From Pseudomonas taeanensis MS-3 (GTDB lineage: Bacteria; Pseudomonadota; Gammaproteobacteria; Pseudomonadales; Pseudomonadaceae): a stretch of DNA of 64,000 nt. Both the position numbers and the translations under genes were made by a program. This document shows, in pieces, positions 27,235-36,560 of the stretch (positions are counted from its first letter, which is position 1; the number at the start of each line of letters is the position of its first letter). Where the stretch lies: contig NZ_AWSQ01000002.1 in the NCBI RefSeq assembly GCF_000498575.2, positions 111,113 through 175,112 of the forward strand. Direction: 5' to 3'. The notes below the pieces were generated by a model that was given only the letters and a program-made list of their open reading frames with translations, did not search any database and was not told where the DNA came from.

Positions 27235-28452
27235 ATGACGAATGTACTCAAGAAAAGCACCCTGACGGCCAGCCACGTTCCCAGCGAAGCCGAGCTGATT
27301 CAGCGGGCACGCGACCTGCTCCCGATGCTGATCGAGAAGGCCGATTCGGTTGAGCAGAATCGCATGGTTTCCAAGGAAACCATCCAGGCATTCGTCGATG
27401 CCGGCTTCTTCAAGATTTTGCAACCGGCCGCGTTCGGCGGTTGGGAAATGAACCCGGCGGTGTTCTACAAGGTGCTCATGGAACTGGGCCGTGGCTGCTG
27501 CAGCAGCGCCTGGAACATGATGATCCTCGGCGTTCACCAGTGGGAATTCGGCTCGCTCAGCGAGCAAACGTGTGAAGACGTGTGGGGCCAGGACAATGCG
27601 GTAATCATCGCTTCGTCATACCCGCCCTTCGGCAAGGTCGAAGAGGTTGAAGGCGGCTACATGATCAGTGGTACCTGGAAGACCTCCAGCGGCTGTGATC
27701 ATGGCAAGTGGGCTTTTCTCGGTGGCCTGCGCCGTGATGCCAGTGGCAATGTCATCGACCGTCTTTCCATGCTGGTGCCCAGCTCGGCCTGGGAAATCGA
27801 GGACGACTGGCACACCTTTGGCCTGGCCGGTACCGGCAGCAAGAGTCTCAATGTGAAGGAGACTTTCGTCCCCTACCACCACACTCACAGCCTGATCAAA
27901 TACGAGCTGGATGATCGCGGCAGCAACTACCTGTTTCCATTCAACCAGATCTTCTTCGGCTCGGTCTCCGCCTTGATCTGTGGCATGGCCCAGGGTGGCA
28001 TCGACGAGTACACCCGGCAGATGCAGGTGCGCACCAACACCACCGATGGTGGTGGTGCGGCGCTCAGTCCCTACGTCAAGGATCGCCTGGGCAATGCCGT
28101 GGTGCGTGTGCGCTCGGCACGTGCCCGTCTGCTGCAGATGATGGCGGACACCACAGAGTTGGTTGAGCGCCGCGAGCTGGTGCCGACGTTCGATCGCGTC
28201 CATCACATGCTCGATATCGCGCGTGCTGGCCGCGATTGCGAAGAGGCTGTGATGCTGTTGTTCAAGGCGACTTCGGCGCGCGGCATCTACCTGAACAATC
28301 CACTGCAGCGAATCATGCGCGATGTGATTGCCGCCTCCAACCACATCACCCAGAACGCCGACGACACTGCCGGCATGCTCGGCGCCTACCTGCTGGGGCA
28401 GAGCCTGCCGCCGATGATCTACGGCCTCAACCCGGTGAACATCAAGGACTGA
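27235..28452 (+). CDS. Acyl-CoA-dehydrogenase-fold flavin monooxygenase (HsaA-like phenol hydroxylase)
   Basis: 405 residues from the ATG at 27235; ATG 27229 is possible, but the AGAGAGAG is then too close. The N-terminal helical domain contains ELIQRARDLLPMLIEKADSV. The central part ITSA-like positions read MISGTWKTSSGCDHGKWAFL and TFGLAGTGSKSLNVKETFVP. This is the group D flavin monooxygenase pattern (HsaA, HpaH C2) rather than a true acyl-CoA dehydrogenase, whose catalytic Glu region is not apparent. Length agrees with HsaA (~394). It would ortho-hydroxylate a phenol to the catechol cleaved by the enzyme at 24840, using reduced flavin from the product encoded just upstream. Confidence 0.88.
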   Translation: MTNVLKKSTLTASHVPSEAELIQRARDLLPMLIEKADSVEQNRMVSKETIQAFVDAGFFKILQPAAFGGWEMNPAVFYKVLMELGRGCCSSAWNMMILGVHQWEFGSLSEQTCEDVWGQDNAVIIASSYPPFGKVEEVEGGYMISGTWKTSSGCDHGKWAFLGGLRRDASGNVIDRLSMLVPSSAWEIEDDWHTFGLAGTGSKSLNVKETFVPYHHTHSLIKYELDDRGSNYLFPFNQIFFGSVSALICGMAQGGIDEYTRQMQVRTNTTDGGGAALSPYVKDRLGNAVVRVRSARARLLQMMADTTELVERRELVPTFDRVHHMLDIARAGRDCEEAVMLLFKATSARGIYLNNPLQRIMRDVIAASNHITQNADDTAGMLGAYLLGQSLPPMIYGLNPVNIKD

Positions 28453-28481
28453 CGTCCTACCCCGATTGTCGCTGTAACACC

Positions 28482-28508
28482 CGTGGCCGGTTCCAGTATC
28501 CGGCCGCG
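28482..28508 (+). other. Intercistronic hairpin
   Basis: CGTGGCCGG and CCGGCCGCG pair with one G-U across a 9-base loop, followed by GTTTAAATAAAAAC rather than a pure T run. It lies in the 103-bp gap between the monooxygenase and DUF1302 genes. It may be a weak terminator or mRNA-processing element. Confidence 0.55.
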
Positions 28509-28555
28509 GTTTAAATAAAAACAAAAGACGGGATACCGTCCCTTTGAGGTGCTAG

Positions 28556-30253
28556 ATGGCCAGACTTAACCCGCAGGCATTGCGTCCGGTTCGTGCGTTT
28601 GAAAAGACCTTTCGCCTTTCCAGCCTCAGCGTTGCCCTGTTGGCTTGCTCGGTATTGCCGGTGCAAGCCTTTCAGTTCGACACCAATACTGACGGTCTGA
28701 AGATTCGACTGGATACCAACCTCAAGTACACCGGCGCCTGGCGTGTGAAGGATCAGCATGACAAGCAGATTGCCGATCCAACCCTCGATGATGGGGATCG
28801 CAACTTCGACAAGGGCTCGATGATCAGCAACCGCGTCGATCTATTTACCGAGTTCGACGTCGACTACAACGGCACCGGGGCGCGTGTCAGCGCTGCCGCC
28901 TGGTACGACGACGTTTACAACAACAAGAACGACAATGACTCGCCATTCACGGCGAACTCGGTGTCGGTTGAGCATGACGAGTTCACCAACGAGACCCGCG
29001 ACCTGCACGGTCGCGACGTCGAAGTCCGTGATGCCTTCGTCTACAGCGATTTCAGCCTGGGCGGCGACCGCTGGGGCGTGGCGCGTCTGGGTCAGCATTC
29101 CTTGCTCTACGGCGAGAGTCTGTTTTTCGGCAATAACGGCATTGCTGGCGGCATGCTGCCGATCAACGCCATCCATGCACTCTCGGTACCCAACTCGCAG
29201 TTCAAGGAGTTGGCCCTGCCGGTCGAGCAATTCTCTACCGAGTTGCAACTGACGCCGGCGCTGTCGATCGGCGGCTACTACCAGTTCGAGTGGGAACGCA
29301 CCCGTATTCCGGCCGCTGGCAGTTACTTCAGCCCGGCCGATCTGCTGGACGGTGGTGGCGAGCGCATCGTGGTTGCTGCAGTACCGAATGTTGGTCCTGT
29401 CGCTTCCTTCTACCGTGCCGAGGATATCGAAGCGCGTGATTCCGGTCAGTTTGGCATGCAGGTCCGTTACCGTGCCGAAGACATCGGTACCGAGTTCGGT
29501 CTGTATGCCATTCGCTACCACGACAAGAACTTTCAGGTGCAAGTGCGCCCCGGTGCCGGTGTCGGTCCGGGTATGCCGGCTGACAAGATCGGCGAATACA
29601 TGCTGGTGTTCCCGGAAGACATCGAGGCCTACGGTTTCAGCGCCAATACCGGCATCGGCGATGCCAACGTGGCGTTCGAGGCCTCCATTCGCCGCAATGC
29701 GCCGCTGGTCAGCCTGACTGTTGCCGACCTCAGCGCCGTGGCTCCGGTACCTGTGGCCGACAACAACGATGATCCACTGTACGCCATCGGCAAGACCGCG
29801 CACGCGCAGATCAACATGATTCGTGTCATGCCGGGCAATGCCTTGTGGGACAGCGCTGTGCTGCTCGGTGAGCTGGCCTGGAACCGTACCCTGTCGGTGG
29901 ACAAGAACGAGGCAATGCTGGATCCGAACAGCACGCGTGACGCAACCGCCATTCGCGTGGCGTTCACTCCCACCTATTTCCAGGTGTTCGACGGCGTCGA
30001 TCTCGGCGTGCCGATGGGCTTCGGCTACGGCATCGATGGGCGCTCTTCAGCGGTCGGCGGTTTCAGCCAGACCAAGGGCGGTAACTACAACATTGGTCTG
30101 TCCTTCGACTACATCAAACAAGTCACCGTGGGTCTCAGCTACAACGGCTTCTATGGTCCGTCCGCGCCTACCAGCATCGGCGGCATCAAGACCTACAAAC
30201 AGACCAACTCCGACCGCGATTTCATTTCGCTCAACGCGTCTTACACGTTCTGA
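28556..30253 (+). CDS. DUF1302 family protein (island copy)
   Basis: 565 residues, GAGGTG upstream of the ATG. A long n-region is followed by a hydrophobic stretch LSVALLACSVLPVQA and then FQFDTNTDG, so it is secreted. The rest is beta-rich, with repeated aromatic/polar alternation and a C-terminal FISLNASYTF ending in Phe, as expected of an outer-membrane barrel. It is a diverged paralogue of the partial gene at 1-1419. It is followed by DUF1329, YCF48 and MMPL genes, a set often found with hydrophobic-compound catabolism. Probable role: passage of a lipophilic substrate or product across the outer membrane, by context only. Confidence 0.87.
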   Translation: MARLNPQALRPVRAFEKTFRLSSLSVALLACSVLPVQAFQFDTNTDGLKIRLDTNLKYTGAWRVKDQHDKQIADPTLDDGDRNFDKGSMISNRVDLFTEFDVDYNGTGARVSAAAWYDDVYNNKNDNDSPFTANSVSVEHDEFTNETRDLHGRDVEVRDAFVYSDFSLGGDRWGVARLGQHSLLYGESLFFGNNGIAGGMLPINAIHALSVPNSQFKELALPVEQFSTELQLTPALSIGGYYQFEWERTRIPAAGSYFSPADLLDGGGERIVVAAVPNVGPVASFYRAEDIEARDSGQFGMQVRYRAEDIGTEFGLYAIRYHDKNFQVQVRPGAGVGPGMPADKIGEYMLVFPEDIEAYGFSANTGIGDANVAFEASIRRNAPLVSLTVADLSAVAPVPVADNNDDPLYAIGKTAHAQINMIRVMPGNALWDSAVLLGELAWNRTLSVDKNEAMLDPNSTRDATAIRVAFTPTYFQVFDGVDLGVPMGFGYGIDGRSSAVGGFSQTKGGNYNIGLSFDYIKQVTVGLSYNGFYGPSAPTSIGGIKTYKQTNSDRDFISLNASYTF

Positions 30254-30263
30254 GGAGCTGCCC

Positions 30264-31637
30264 ATGTATAACCACAAGATTCGCCACCTCGCTCTCTGCG
30301 CTTCATTACTGGCGCTGAGTATTGCATCTAGCCATGCGGCTGTTTCGTCTGAACAGGCTGCCAAGCTTAAGGGTGAGTTGACCCCTATGGGCGCTGAGCG
30401 TGCAGGCAATGCCGACGGCAGCATTCCGGCCTGGGACGGCGGTTTCACTACAGTGCCGGCGGGCTATCAGCAGGGCCACCGCAACCTTGATCCGTTCGCT
30501 GCCGACAAGCCGCTGTATACCATCACTGCAGCCAACTATGAGCAGTACAGGGACAAACTGGCAGACGGCGTACAGCAGCTGTTTAAAGACAATCCGGATA
30601 CCTTCCGCATCGATGTCTACCCGACCCGCCGCACTGCTGCAGCTCCGCAGTACGTGTATGACAACACCTTCGAGAATGCCACCCGTACGACCCTGGAAAA
30701 TGACGGTTTGACCGTCAAGAATGCATTTGCTGGCGCGCCATTCCCGATTCCGAAGACTGGTCTGGAGGTGCACTGGAACCACTTGAATCTGTGGCGCGGC
30801 GAGTCGACGGACACCAAGTACAAGGTCTGGACTACCACCGCAGATGGCAAACGCATCCTCGCCACCGCAGCGGTCGACTATGGCCAGTATCCCTACTACT
30901 ACAAGGGTGAGTCGTTAGCCAGCATGCCGGATGCCCGCTACATGCTGGCCATCCAGCTGGCCTATGAGCCAGCCTTCCGTGCAGGTGAGGCGCTGATGGT
31001 GCACAACGTGCTGGATCACGTGAAGGGTCGCACTTTGTGGCAGTACCTGGCCGGCCAGCGGCGTGTGCGTCAGGCACCGAGCATCAACTTCGATACACCG
31101 AACTCGGTGGCCTCCGGTACCAACTTCGTCGATGAAAACTTCGGTGGCACCGGTTCACCTGAGCGCTACGACTGGAAGCTGATCGGCAAGAAGGAAATGT
31201 TCATTCCCTACAACAACAACGCCCTGCTGGCCAACAAGGACGAGGCGGTTATGGGCACGCGTCACGTCAAGCCCGAGTTCATGCGTTGGGAGCTGCACCG
31301 TGTCTGGGAGGTCGAGTCCACCCTGAAGGCCGGCAGCCGGCATGCCGTACCGAAGCGCAAGTACTACTACGACGAAGACACCTGGGGCACCGCGATTCTC
31401 GATGGCTGGGACGCCGAAGGCACCCTGTGGCGCACTTCGTTGAGTACGCCGTTCGCCGCCCCGGATATCCCGGCTACGGTGAACTTCTGCACGGGGTTCT
31501 TCCACGATCACCGCACCAAGGCCTGGATGTACAACTGTGCCCTGGGCGATGCCGGCGACAAGCAGTATGCGATCGCCGAACGCCGTCCGGACACCTACTT
31601 CTCTCCGCAATCCCTGCTCAGGATGAGTGGCCGTTGA
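30264..31637 (+). CDS. DUF1329 family exported protein (island copy)
   Basis: 457 residues from the ATG at 30264 with TGAGGAG upstream, 10 bp after DUF1302. Signal peptide: MYNHKIRHLALCASLLALSI followed by ASSHAA. The mature start AAKLKGELTPMGAERAGN resembles AAQLGASLTPLGGEKAGN of the copy at 1445-2824, and both contain a KKEM-IPYN segment and an LHRVWEVE segment. It is therefore a clear paralogue, diverged over its length. Presumed periplasmic or outer-membrane-associated lipophile-binding partner of the MMPL transporter. Confidence 0.88.
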   Translation: MYNHKIRHLALCASLLALSIASSHAAVSSEQAAKLKGELTPMGAERAGNADGSIPAWDGGFTTVPAGYQQGHRNLDPFAADKPLYTITAANYEQYRDKLADGVQQLFKDNPDTFRIDVYPTRRTAAAPQYVYDNTFENATRTTLENDGLTVKNAFAGAPFPIPKTGLEVHWNHLNLWRGESTDTKYKVWTTTADGKRILATAAVDYGQYPYYYKGESLASMPDARYMLAIQLAYEPAFRAGEALMVHNVLDHVKGRTLWQYLAGQRRVRQAPSINFDTPNSVASGTNFVDENFGGTGSPERYDWKLIGKKEMFIPYNNNALLANKDEAVMGTRHVKPEFMRWELHRVWEVESTLKAGSRHAVPKRKYYYDEDTWGTAILDGWDAEGTLWRTSLSTPFAAPDIPATVNFCTGFFHDHRTKAWMYNCALGDAGDKQYAIAERRPDTYFSPQSLLRMSGR

Positions 31638-31648
31638 GTTGATGTTCT

Positions 31649-31682
31649 GTTGCCCTTCAGCCGGATGTGGCTGGAGGGCAAC
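31649..31682 (+). other. Intercistronic hairpin between DUF1329 and YCF48 genes
   Basis: A 14-bp stem (GTTGCCCTTCAGCC against GGCTGGAGGGCAAC, one G-U pair) with a 6-base loop. No T run follows. It may attenuate or protect the upstream mRNA within the operon. Confidence 0.6.
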
Positions 31683-31705
31683 TTAAATGCGCACACGGAG
31701 TGGTC

Positions 31706-32767
31706 GTGGTGAAAAACCTAACAATATCGGTGCTGCTGGCCCTGTCAGCCGTCACTAGCGTGCAAGCCGACACTGAGCAGTCTGGGACTCTTCCCGATAG
31801 CCTGTCGCAGCCGGCCGTTACTTCCCGCCTTGCCGAGCACTCGATGCTCAGCGACATCGCCCGTGCCGGACAGCGTCTGGTCACCGTGGGGATACGCGGA
31901 CACATTCTTTACTCCGATGACGAGGGTCAACGTTGGCAACAGGCACAAGTGCCGGTCAGCGTGACCCTTACCGGAGTGTGTTTTGCCGATGCGCAACGCG
32001 GCTGGGCCGTAGGCCATCGTGGGGTCATTCTGGCCACTGGCGATGCCGGTCAGACCTGGCAACTGCAGCTCGACGGCAACCGTGCCGCCGTGGCTCTGGT
32101 CGATGAGGCGCGCAAGCAGCACAGCGAGTTGCTCGAAAGCGCCGAGATGCTCGTCGAGGATGGCGCCGACAAACCGTTCCTGGCAGTGCATTGCGCCAGC
32201 GGGGAGCGGGCGGTTGCCGTTGGCGCCTATGGCCTGGCTTTCCGTACCGAGAACGGTGGCCAGCACTGGCAGCCGTCACTGGCCGCGTTGGGCGGTACTG
32301 AGCAGCGTCACATCAATGCCCTGACTGTGGCCCCCGAAGGTTTCTACCTGGCAGGTGAGCAGGGCGGCCTGTATCGGGCTGACCGCGCGATGGCCAACGT
32401 GCAGGTCATGGCCGAACCCTACGAAGGCAGTTTCTTCGGGGTGCTGAGTGCGGCTGACGGCAGCGTGATTGCCTATGGCTTACGGGGCCACGTGTTTCGC
32501 TGGCAGGGCGCGGACGCCGACTGGGAACAGGTTGCTGTGGATACCACCCAGAGCCTGACCGCCGGTGCCCTGCTGGCAAACCGCGCCATTCTGCTCGCCG
32601 ATGCCGCCGGTGCAGGCTGGTACAGCCGGGACGGCGGGCGCAGCTTTCGGCAGGTGAAAGCGCAGAGCCGATTTTCCTTCACCGCACTGATGCCTTTGCA
32701 AGGCGGCGATGTGCTGGCGGTAGGTCTGCGCGGAGTCACCCGTTTCCAGGCCACTGACCTCGAATAA
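31706..32767 (+). CDS. YCF48/BNR-repeat exported beta-propeller
   Basis: 353 residues from a GTG start at 31706 (GTG 31709 equally possible) with CGGAG upstream. N-terminal signal: KNLTISVLLALSAVTSVQA. Repeated BNR/photosystem-assembly-like blades: YSDDEGQRWQQ, ATGDAGQTWQLQ, RTENGGQHWQPS, YSRDGGRSFRQ. Proteins of this type are commonly encoded just before an MMPL/RND transporter in Pseudomonas aromatic or lipid clusters. It is probably a periplasmic scaffold for that transporter; no enzymatic residues are evident. Confidence 0.88.
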   Translation: MVKNLTISVLLALSAVTSVQADTEQSGTLPDSLSQPAVTSRLAEHSMLSDIARAGQRLVTVGIRGHILYSDDEGQRWQQAQVPVSVTLTGVCFADAQRGWAVGHRGVILATGDAGQTWQLQLDGNRAAVALVDEARKQHSELLESAEMLVEDGADKPFLAVHCASGERAVAVGAYGLAFRTENGGQHWQPSLAALGGTEQRHINALTVAPEGFYLAGEQGGLYRADRAMANVQVMAEPYEGSFFGVLSAADGSVIAYGLRGHVFRWQGADADWEQVAVDTTQSLTAGALLANRAILLADAAGAGWYSRDGGRSFRQVKAQSRFSFTALMPLQGGDVLAVGLRGVTRFQATDLE

Positions 32768-32796
32768 CCTGTCTTCAGCCTCCAAGGGCCACCATC

Positions 32797-35274
32797 ATGG
32801 TTAGTAAAGTATCCGACGGCTTCAAGACAATCGCCTCGCTGACCGATTTCGATCGACAGTCGGGAAATGTGCTTGAGCGTATCCTGTTCAACTATCGTGC
32901 GCTGTTCATCGCGCTGTGCCTGCTGCTGACGGTGATGTTTTCCATCTCGGCCACCCAGTTGCGCTTGAACGCAAGCTTCCTCAAGACCATCCCGGCCAGC
33001 CACCCGTTCATCCTCAATTACTTCGCCCATCAGGACGAACTCAAGGGCGTCGCCAACACGTTGCGGATCGCCGTGGCGGTGCAAGGCGAGGGCACGCTCT
33101 TCGACGCTGGCTACATGGAAACCCTGCGCAAGATCAGCGACGAAGTCTATCTGGCTCCCGGCGTAGACCGCGCCTTCATGAAATCGTTGTGGACGCCGGC
33201 AACCCGTTGGCAGGGTGTCACCGAGGCGGGCTTCGATGGTGGCTCTGTAGTACCGGACGGCTTCAGTGGCACGCCGCGGGATTTGGAAGTGCTGCGTGGC
33301 AACATTGAATTGTCCGGCGAGATCGGCCAACTGGTCGCCCTGGATTTCCGCTCCAGCATCATCCACGTGCCGCTGCTCGACACCGATCCTGCCACCGGCA
33401 AGGCCCTCGACTACAAGCAGCTCTCCGATCTGCTCGAGAGCATTCGCACGCGCTATCAGGCCGAGGGCGTAGACATCCACATCATCGGCTTTGCCAAGGT
33501 GATGGGTGACCTGATTTCCGGTCTTTACGCCGTGTTGGCCTTCTTTGCTGCCGCGGTGCTGATCACCACGCTGATCCTGCTGGCTTTCACCCGCTGCTGG
33601 CGCAGTACCCTGGTCGTCCAGGGCTGCACCCTGGTCGGGGTGATCTGGCTGCTGGGCATGCTGCCGATCCTCGGTTACGAGCTCAATCCCTATTCGATTC
33701 TGGTGCCCTTTCTGGTCTACGCGATTGGCGTGAGCCATGGCGCGCAGAAGATGAACGGCATCATGCAGGACATCGGGCGTGGCACGCACAAGCTGATCGC
33801 CGCGCGCTACACCTTCCGCCGTCTGTTCGCCGCCGGCATCACCGCCTTGCTGGCCGATGCGGTGGGTTTTGCCGTGCTGACCATCGTCGATATTCCGGTG
33901 ATCAAGGAACTGGCGATCATCTCCAGCATCGGCGTGGCCCTGCTGGTGTGGAGCAACCTGGCGCTGCTGCCGATCATTCTGTCCTACACCGGGGTTTCCC
34001 GGCGTGCGGCCAGCCGTCGTCTGGCCGCCGAGCAGGCGCGCAATGAGCCGGGCTATCGCCCTGGCACGACGATCCGTCTGCTCGACCGTTTCACCCAGGT
34101 ACGTTATGCCTCCCTGGCGCTGGTGGTGGCGCTCACGGTTGGCGTCTGGGCTGTGCTCGAGGCGCGTCACCTGAAGGTCGGCGACCTCGATCCGGGGGCA
34201 CCTGAGCTGCGCGCCGACTCGCGTTACAACCAGGACAACGCCTTTATCATCGGCAACTACCAGGCCAGCAGTGACGTTTTCGTGGTCATGGTGGAAACCC
34301 CAGCCGGGCAGTGCGTGAATTATCAAACCCTGCGCCTGGTCGAGGAGCTGGAGTGGCGTCTGCGCCAGCTACCGGGCGTCGATGGCACTCACTCCATTGC
34401 CGGGGTGGCGCGCCGGGTCAACGTCGGCATGAACGAAGGGCTGCTGAAGTGGAACGAGCTGCCGCCCAACCAGCCGATGATCAACGCCGCCGCCAACCGT
34501 TCGCCGCGCGAGCTGTTCAACGAGACCTGCGAACTGCTCTCGGTGTACGCCTACCTCAAGGATCACAAGGCGCAGACCCTCAATGCGGTGGTCGAGGTGG
34601 TTCAGGCCTTCAGTGACGAGTTCAGCAGTGATCAGGCACGCTTCATCATGGCGGCGGGCAATGCCGGCATCGAAAGCGCGACCAACATCGTGGTCAAGGC
34701 GGCCAACACGCAGATGGTGATCGGCGTGTACCTGGCGGTCAGTCTGCTCTGCCTGTTGGCGTTCCGCTCATGGCGGGCGACGGTCTGCGCGATCCTGCCG
34801 CTGATGCTCACGACCTTTCTGGCCGAAGCACTGATGGTCAAGCTGGGCATGGGCCTGAAAGTGGCGACCCTGCCGGTAGTGGCACTCGGGGTCGGCATTG
34901 GGGTGGACTATGCGCTCTACATCATCAGCGTGATGCTGTTCTGGCTGAAGCGTGGTTCCAGCCTGTCGCAAGCCTATTCCCATGCACTGTCCTTCACCGG
35001 GCGGGTGGTGGTGTTCACCGGCATCACCCTGTCGCTGGGCGTGGTGACCTGGATCCTTTCGCCGATCAAGTTCCAGGCCGATATGGGCTTGCTGCTGACC
35101 TTCATGTTCCTCTGCAACATGCTGGTCGCGCTGGTGCTGGTGCCCGCACTGGCGTGCTTCCTGCTGCAGCCACGGCATTTCTGCAAACCTGAACCCGAGG
35201 AACCCTGCGAGCACGCGGAGCAGCCAGTCGCCCGTGCGGCTGGGGTAGCCATCAAGCAGGAGGTGCACGCATGA
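32797..35274 (+). CDS. RND-superfamily MMPL-type transporter
   Basis: 825 residues in two similar halves, each with a single leading membrane helix (first near 31-50), a large periplasmic loop, then a cluster of five or six helices (about 235-400 and 640-790). Stretches such as LVPFLVYAIGVSHGAQKMNG and VVALGVGIGVDYALYIISVM are the conserved TM4-like regions of the MMPL/HAE3 group. The ribosome-binding site is weak. Its 3' end overlaps the GlcG-like gene by 4 bp. With DUF1302/DUF1329/YCF48 it probably forms an envelope system moving a hydrophobic compound; direction unknown. Confidence 0.9.
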   Translation: MVSKVSDGFKTIASLTDFDRQSGNVLERILFNYRALFIALCLLLTVMFSISATQLRLNASFLKTIPASHPFILNYFAHQDELKGVANTLRIAVAVQGEGTLFDAGYMETLRKISDEVYLAPGVDRAFMKSLWTPATRWQGVTEAGFDGGSVVPDGFSGTPRDLEVLRGNIELSGEIGQLVALDFRSSIIHVPLLDTDPATGKALDYKQLSDLLESIRTRYQAEGVDIHIIGFAKVMGDLISGLYAVLAFFAAAVLITTLILLAFTRCWRSTLVVQGCTLVGVIWLLGMLPILGYELNPYSILVPFLVYAIGVSHGAQKMNGIMQDIGRGTHKLIAARYTFRRLFAAGITALLADAVGFAVLTIVDIPVIKELAIISSIGVALLVWSNLALLPIILSYTGVSRRAASRRLAAEQARNEPGYRPGTTIRLLDRFTQVRYASLALVVALTVGVWAVLEARHLKVGDLDPGAPELRADSRYNQDNAFIIGNYQASSDVFVVMVETPAGQCVNYQTLRLVEELEWRLRQLPGVDGTHSIAGVARRVNVGMNEGLLKWNELPPNQPMINAAANRSPRELFNETCELLSVYAYLKDHKAQTLNAVVEVVQAFSDEFSSDQARFIMAAGNAGIESATNIVVKAANTQMVIGVYLAVSLLCLLAFRSWRATVCAILPLMLTTFLAEALMVKLGMGLKVATLPVVALGVGIGVDYALYIISVMLFWLKRGSSLSQAYSHALSFTGRVVVFTGITLSLGVVTWILSPIKFQADMGLLLTFMFLCNMLVALVLVPALACFLLQPRHFCKPEPEEPCEHAEQPVARAAGVAIKQEVHA

Positions 35275-35753
35275 GCCGCAGCGGCATCAGCCTTCCGCAT
35301 ATCCGGGGCGGCGACCTGCCGCTGGCTTCTGCCTGGACGGCCGTAGAGGCAGCAGTGGCCCATGCCAGCCGTGAGGAGCTGCAGGTCAGCGTCGCCGTGC
35401 TGGATGCCGGTGGCCACCTGCTGGCCTTCGCCAGGGTTGGCGGCACGCCCTGGCACAGCATCAACCTGGCCATCGACAAGGCCCGTACCTCGGTGTCCTT
35501 CGCGCTGCCCAGTAGCACCCTGGGCGACATGATTGACAACGCCAGCGAACGGGTGCGCATGAACCTGCTGCTGCGCCCGGACATAGTCGCCATGGGCGGT
35601 GCCTTTCCCCTGCTGATCGATGGCCGACTGGTCGGCGCCATCGGTGTATCCGGTGCTAGCGAGGAAGAGGACATGGGCTGCGCGATGGCCGGCTGCTTGG
35701 CCATCAGCGAGCTGACCGAAGAAAAAAATCACGTTTCAGGAGAGGAACAATGA
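35271..35753 (+). CDS. GlcG/HbpS-like small protein (PF03928 type)
   Basis: 160 residues; starts inside the MMPL stop (ATGA overlap) and its own stop overlaps the hydratase start by 4 bp. The motif VAVLDAGGHLLAFARVGGTP, then AIDKARTSVSF and GGAFPLLIDGRLVGAIGVSG, is characteristic of GlcG/HbpS proteins. These are found in many catabolic operons, and some bind heme or cobalamin. The role is unproven; tight coupling shows it is made with the lower-pathway enzymes. Confidence 0.85.
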   Translation: MSRSGISLPHIRGGDLPLASAWTAVEAAVAHASREELQVSVAVLDAGGHLLAFARVGGTPWHSINLAIDKARTSVSFALPSSTLGDMIDNASERVRMNLLLRPDIVAMGGAFPLLIDGRLVGAIGVSGASEEEDMGCAMAGCLAISELTEEKNHVSGEEQ

Positions 35754-36538
35754 GCCAGGCGGAAATCAATATCGAGCAACTGGGTGACGAACTGTTGGAC
35801 GCCCTCAACCAGGCGCGCATGGTCGCACCGCTGACCGAGCGCTTTCCGCAGCTGACCATCGAGCACGCGTACGCCATCCAGCAACGCCTGCTCAGCCGCC
35901 GCGTGCAGCAGGGCGAACGGATCATTGGCAAGAAGATTGGCGTTACCAGTCAGGCCGTCATGGACATGCTCAAGGTCAATCAGCCGGACTTCGGTCAGCT
36001 CACCGATCGCATGGTGGTCAACCAAGGGGGCTGCGTGCCGATGAGTTCGCTGATCCAGCCCAAGGCCGAGGGTGAAATTGCCTTTGTGCTCAAGCATGAC
36101 CTGGCCGGTCCGGGCGTCACCGTGGCTGATGTGCTGCGCGCCACCGAAGGGGTGATGGCCTGTTTCGAGATCGTCGATTCACGCATCCGCGACTGGCAGA
36201 TCAAGATCCAGGACACCGTGGCGGACAACGCCTCCTGCGGCGTGTTCGTGCTCGGCGACCGCCTGGTCGACCCGCGCTACCTGGACCTCTACACCACCGG
36301 CATGGTGCTGGAAAAGAACGGCCGCATCGTCGGCACCGGCGCTGGCGCCGCGACCATGGGGTCGCCGGTGATCGCCGTGGCCTGGCTGGCCAACACCCTG
36401 GGCCGCCTGGGCATGAGCCTCAAGGCTGGGGAAATCATTCTGTCCGGGGCGCTGTCGGCCATGGTGCCGGTGGTGGCAGGTGATCAATTGCGCATGAGTC
36501 TGGCGGGCATCGGCAGTTGCTCGGTCCGCTTCGACTGA
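35750..36538 (+). CDS. 2-oxopent-4-enoate (2-hydroxypenta-2,4-dienoate) hydratase
   Basis: 262 residues, the standard MhpD/DmpE/XylJ/TesE length. ATG overlaps the GlcG-like gene by 4 bp. Family landmarks: [20 protein letters not shown] near 58-77, [14 protein letters not shown] with the metal-binding Glu, and [20 protein letters not shown] with the D/N-rich metal region. It adds water to the dienoate to give 4-hydroxy-2-oxovalerate (or a homologue). It is followed by the acylating aldehyde dehydrogenase and the aldolase, the classic three-step lower meta pathway. Confidence 0.93.
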   Translation: MSQAEINIEQLGDELLDALNQARMVAPLTERFPQLTIEHAYAIQQRLLSRRVQQGERIIGKKIGVTSQAVMDMLKVNQPDFGQLTDRMVVNQGGCVPMSSLIQPKAEGEIAFVLKHDLAGPGVTVADVLRATEGVMACFEIVDSRIRDWQIKIQDTVADNASCGVFVLGDRLVDPRYLDLYTTGMVLEKNGRIVGTGAGAATMGSPVIAVAWLANTLGRLGMSLKAGEIILSGALSAMVPVVAGDQLRMSLAGIGSCSVRFD

Positions 36539-36560
36539 AATAATTTTCGAGGAAATCGCA

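Noticed and set aside
32473..34326. 617-codon antisense frame across the YCF48 and MMPL genes
   Set aside because: It spans two well-supported plus-strand genes and their spacer, and the sequence is repetitive and without motifs.
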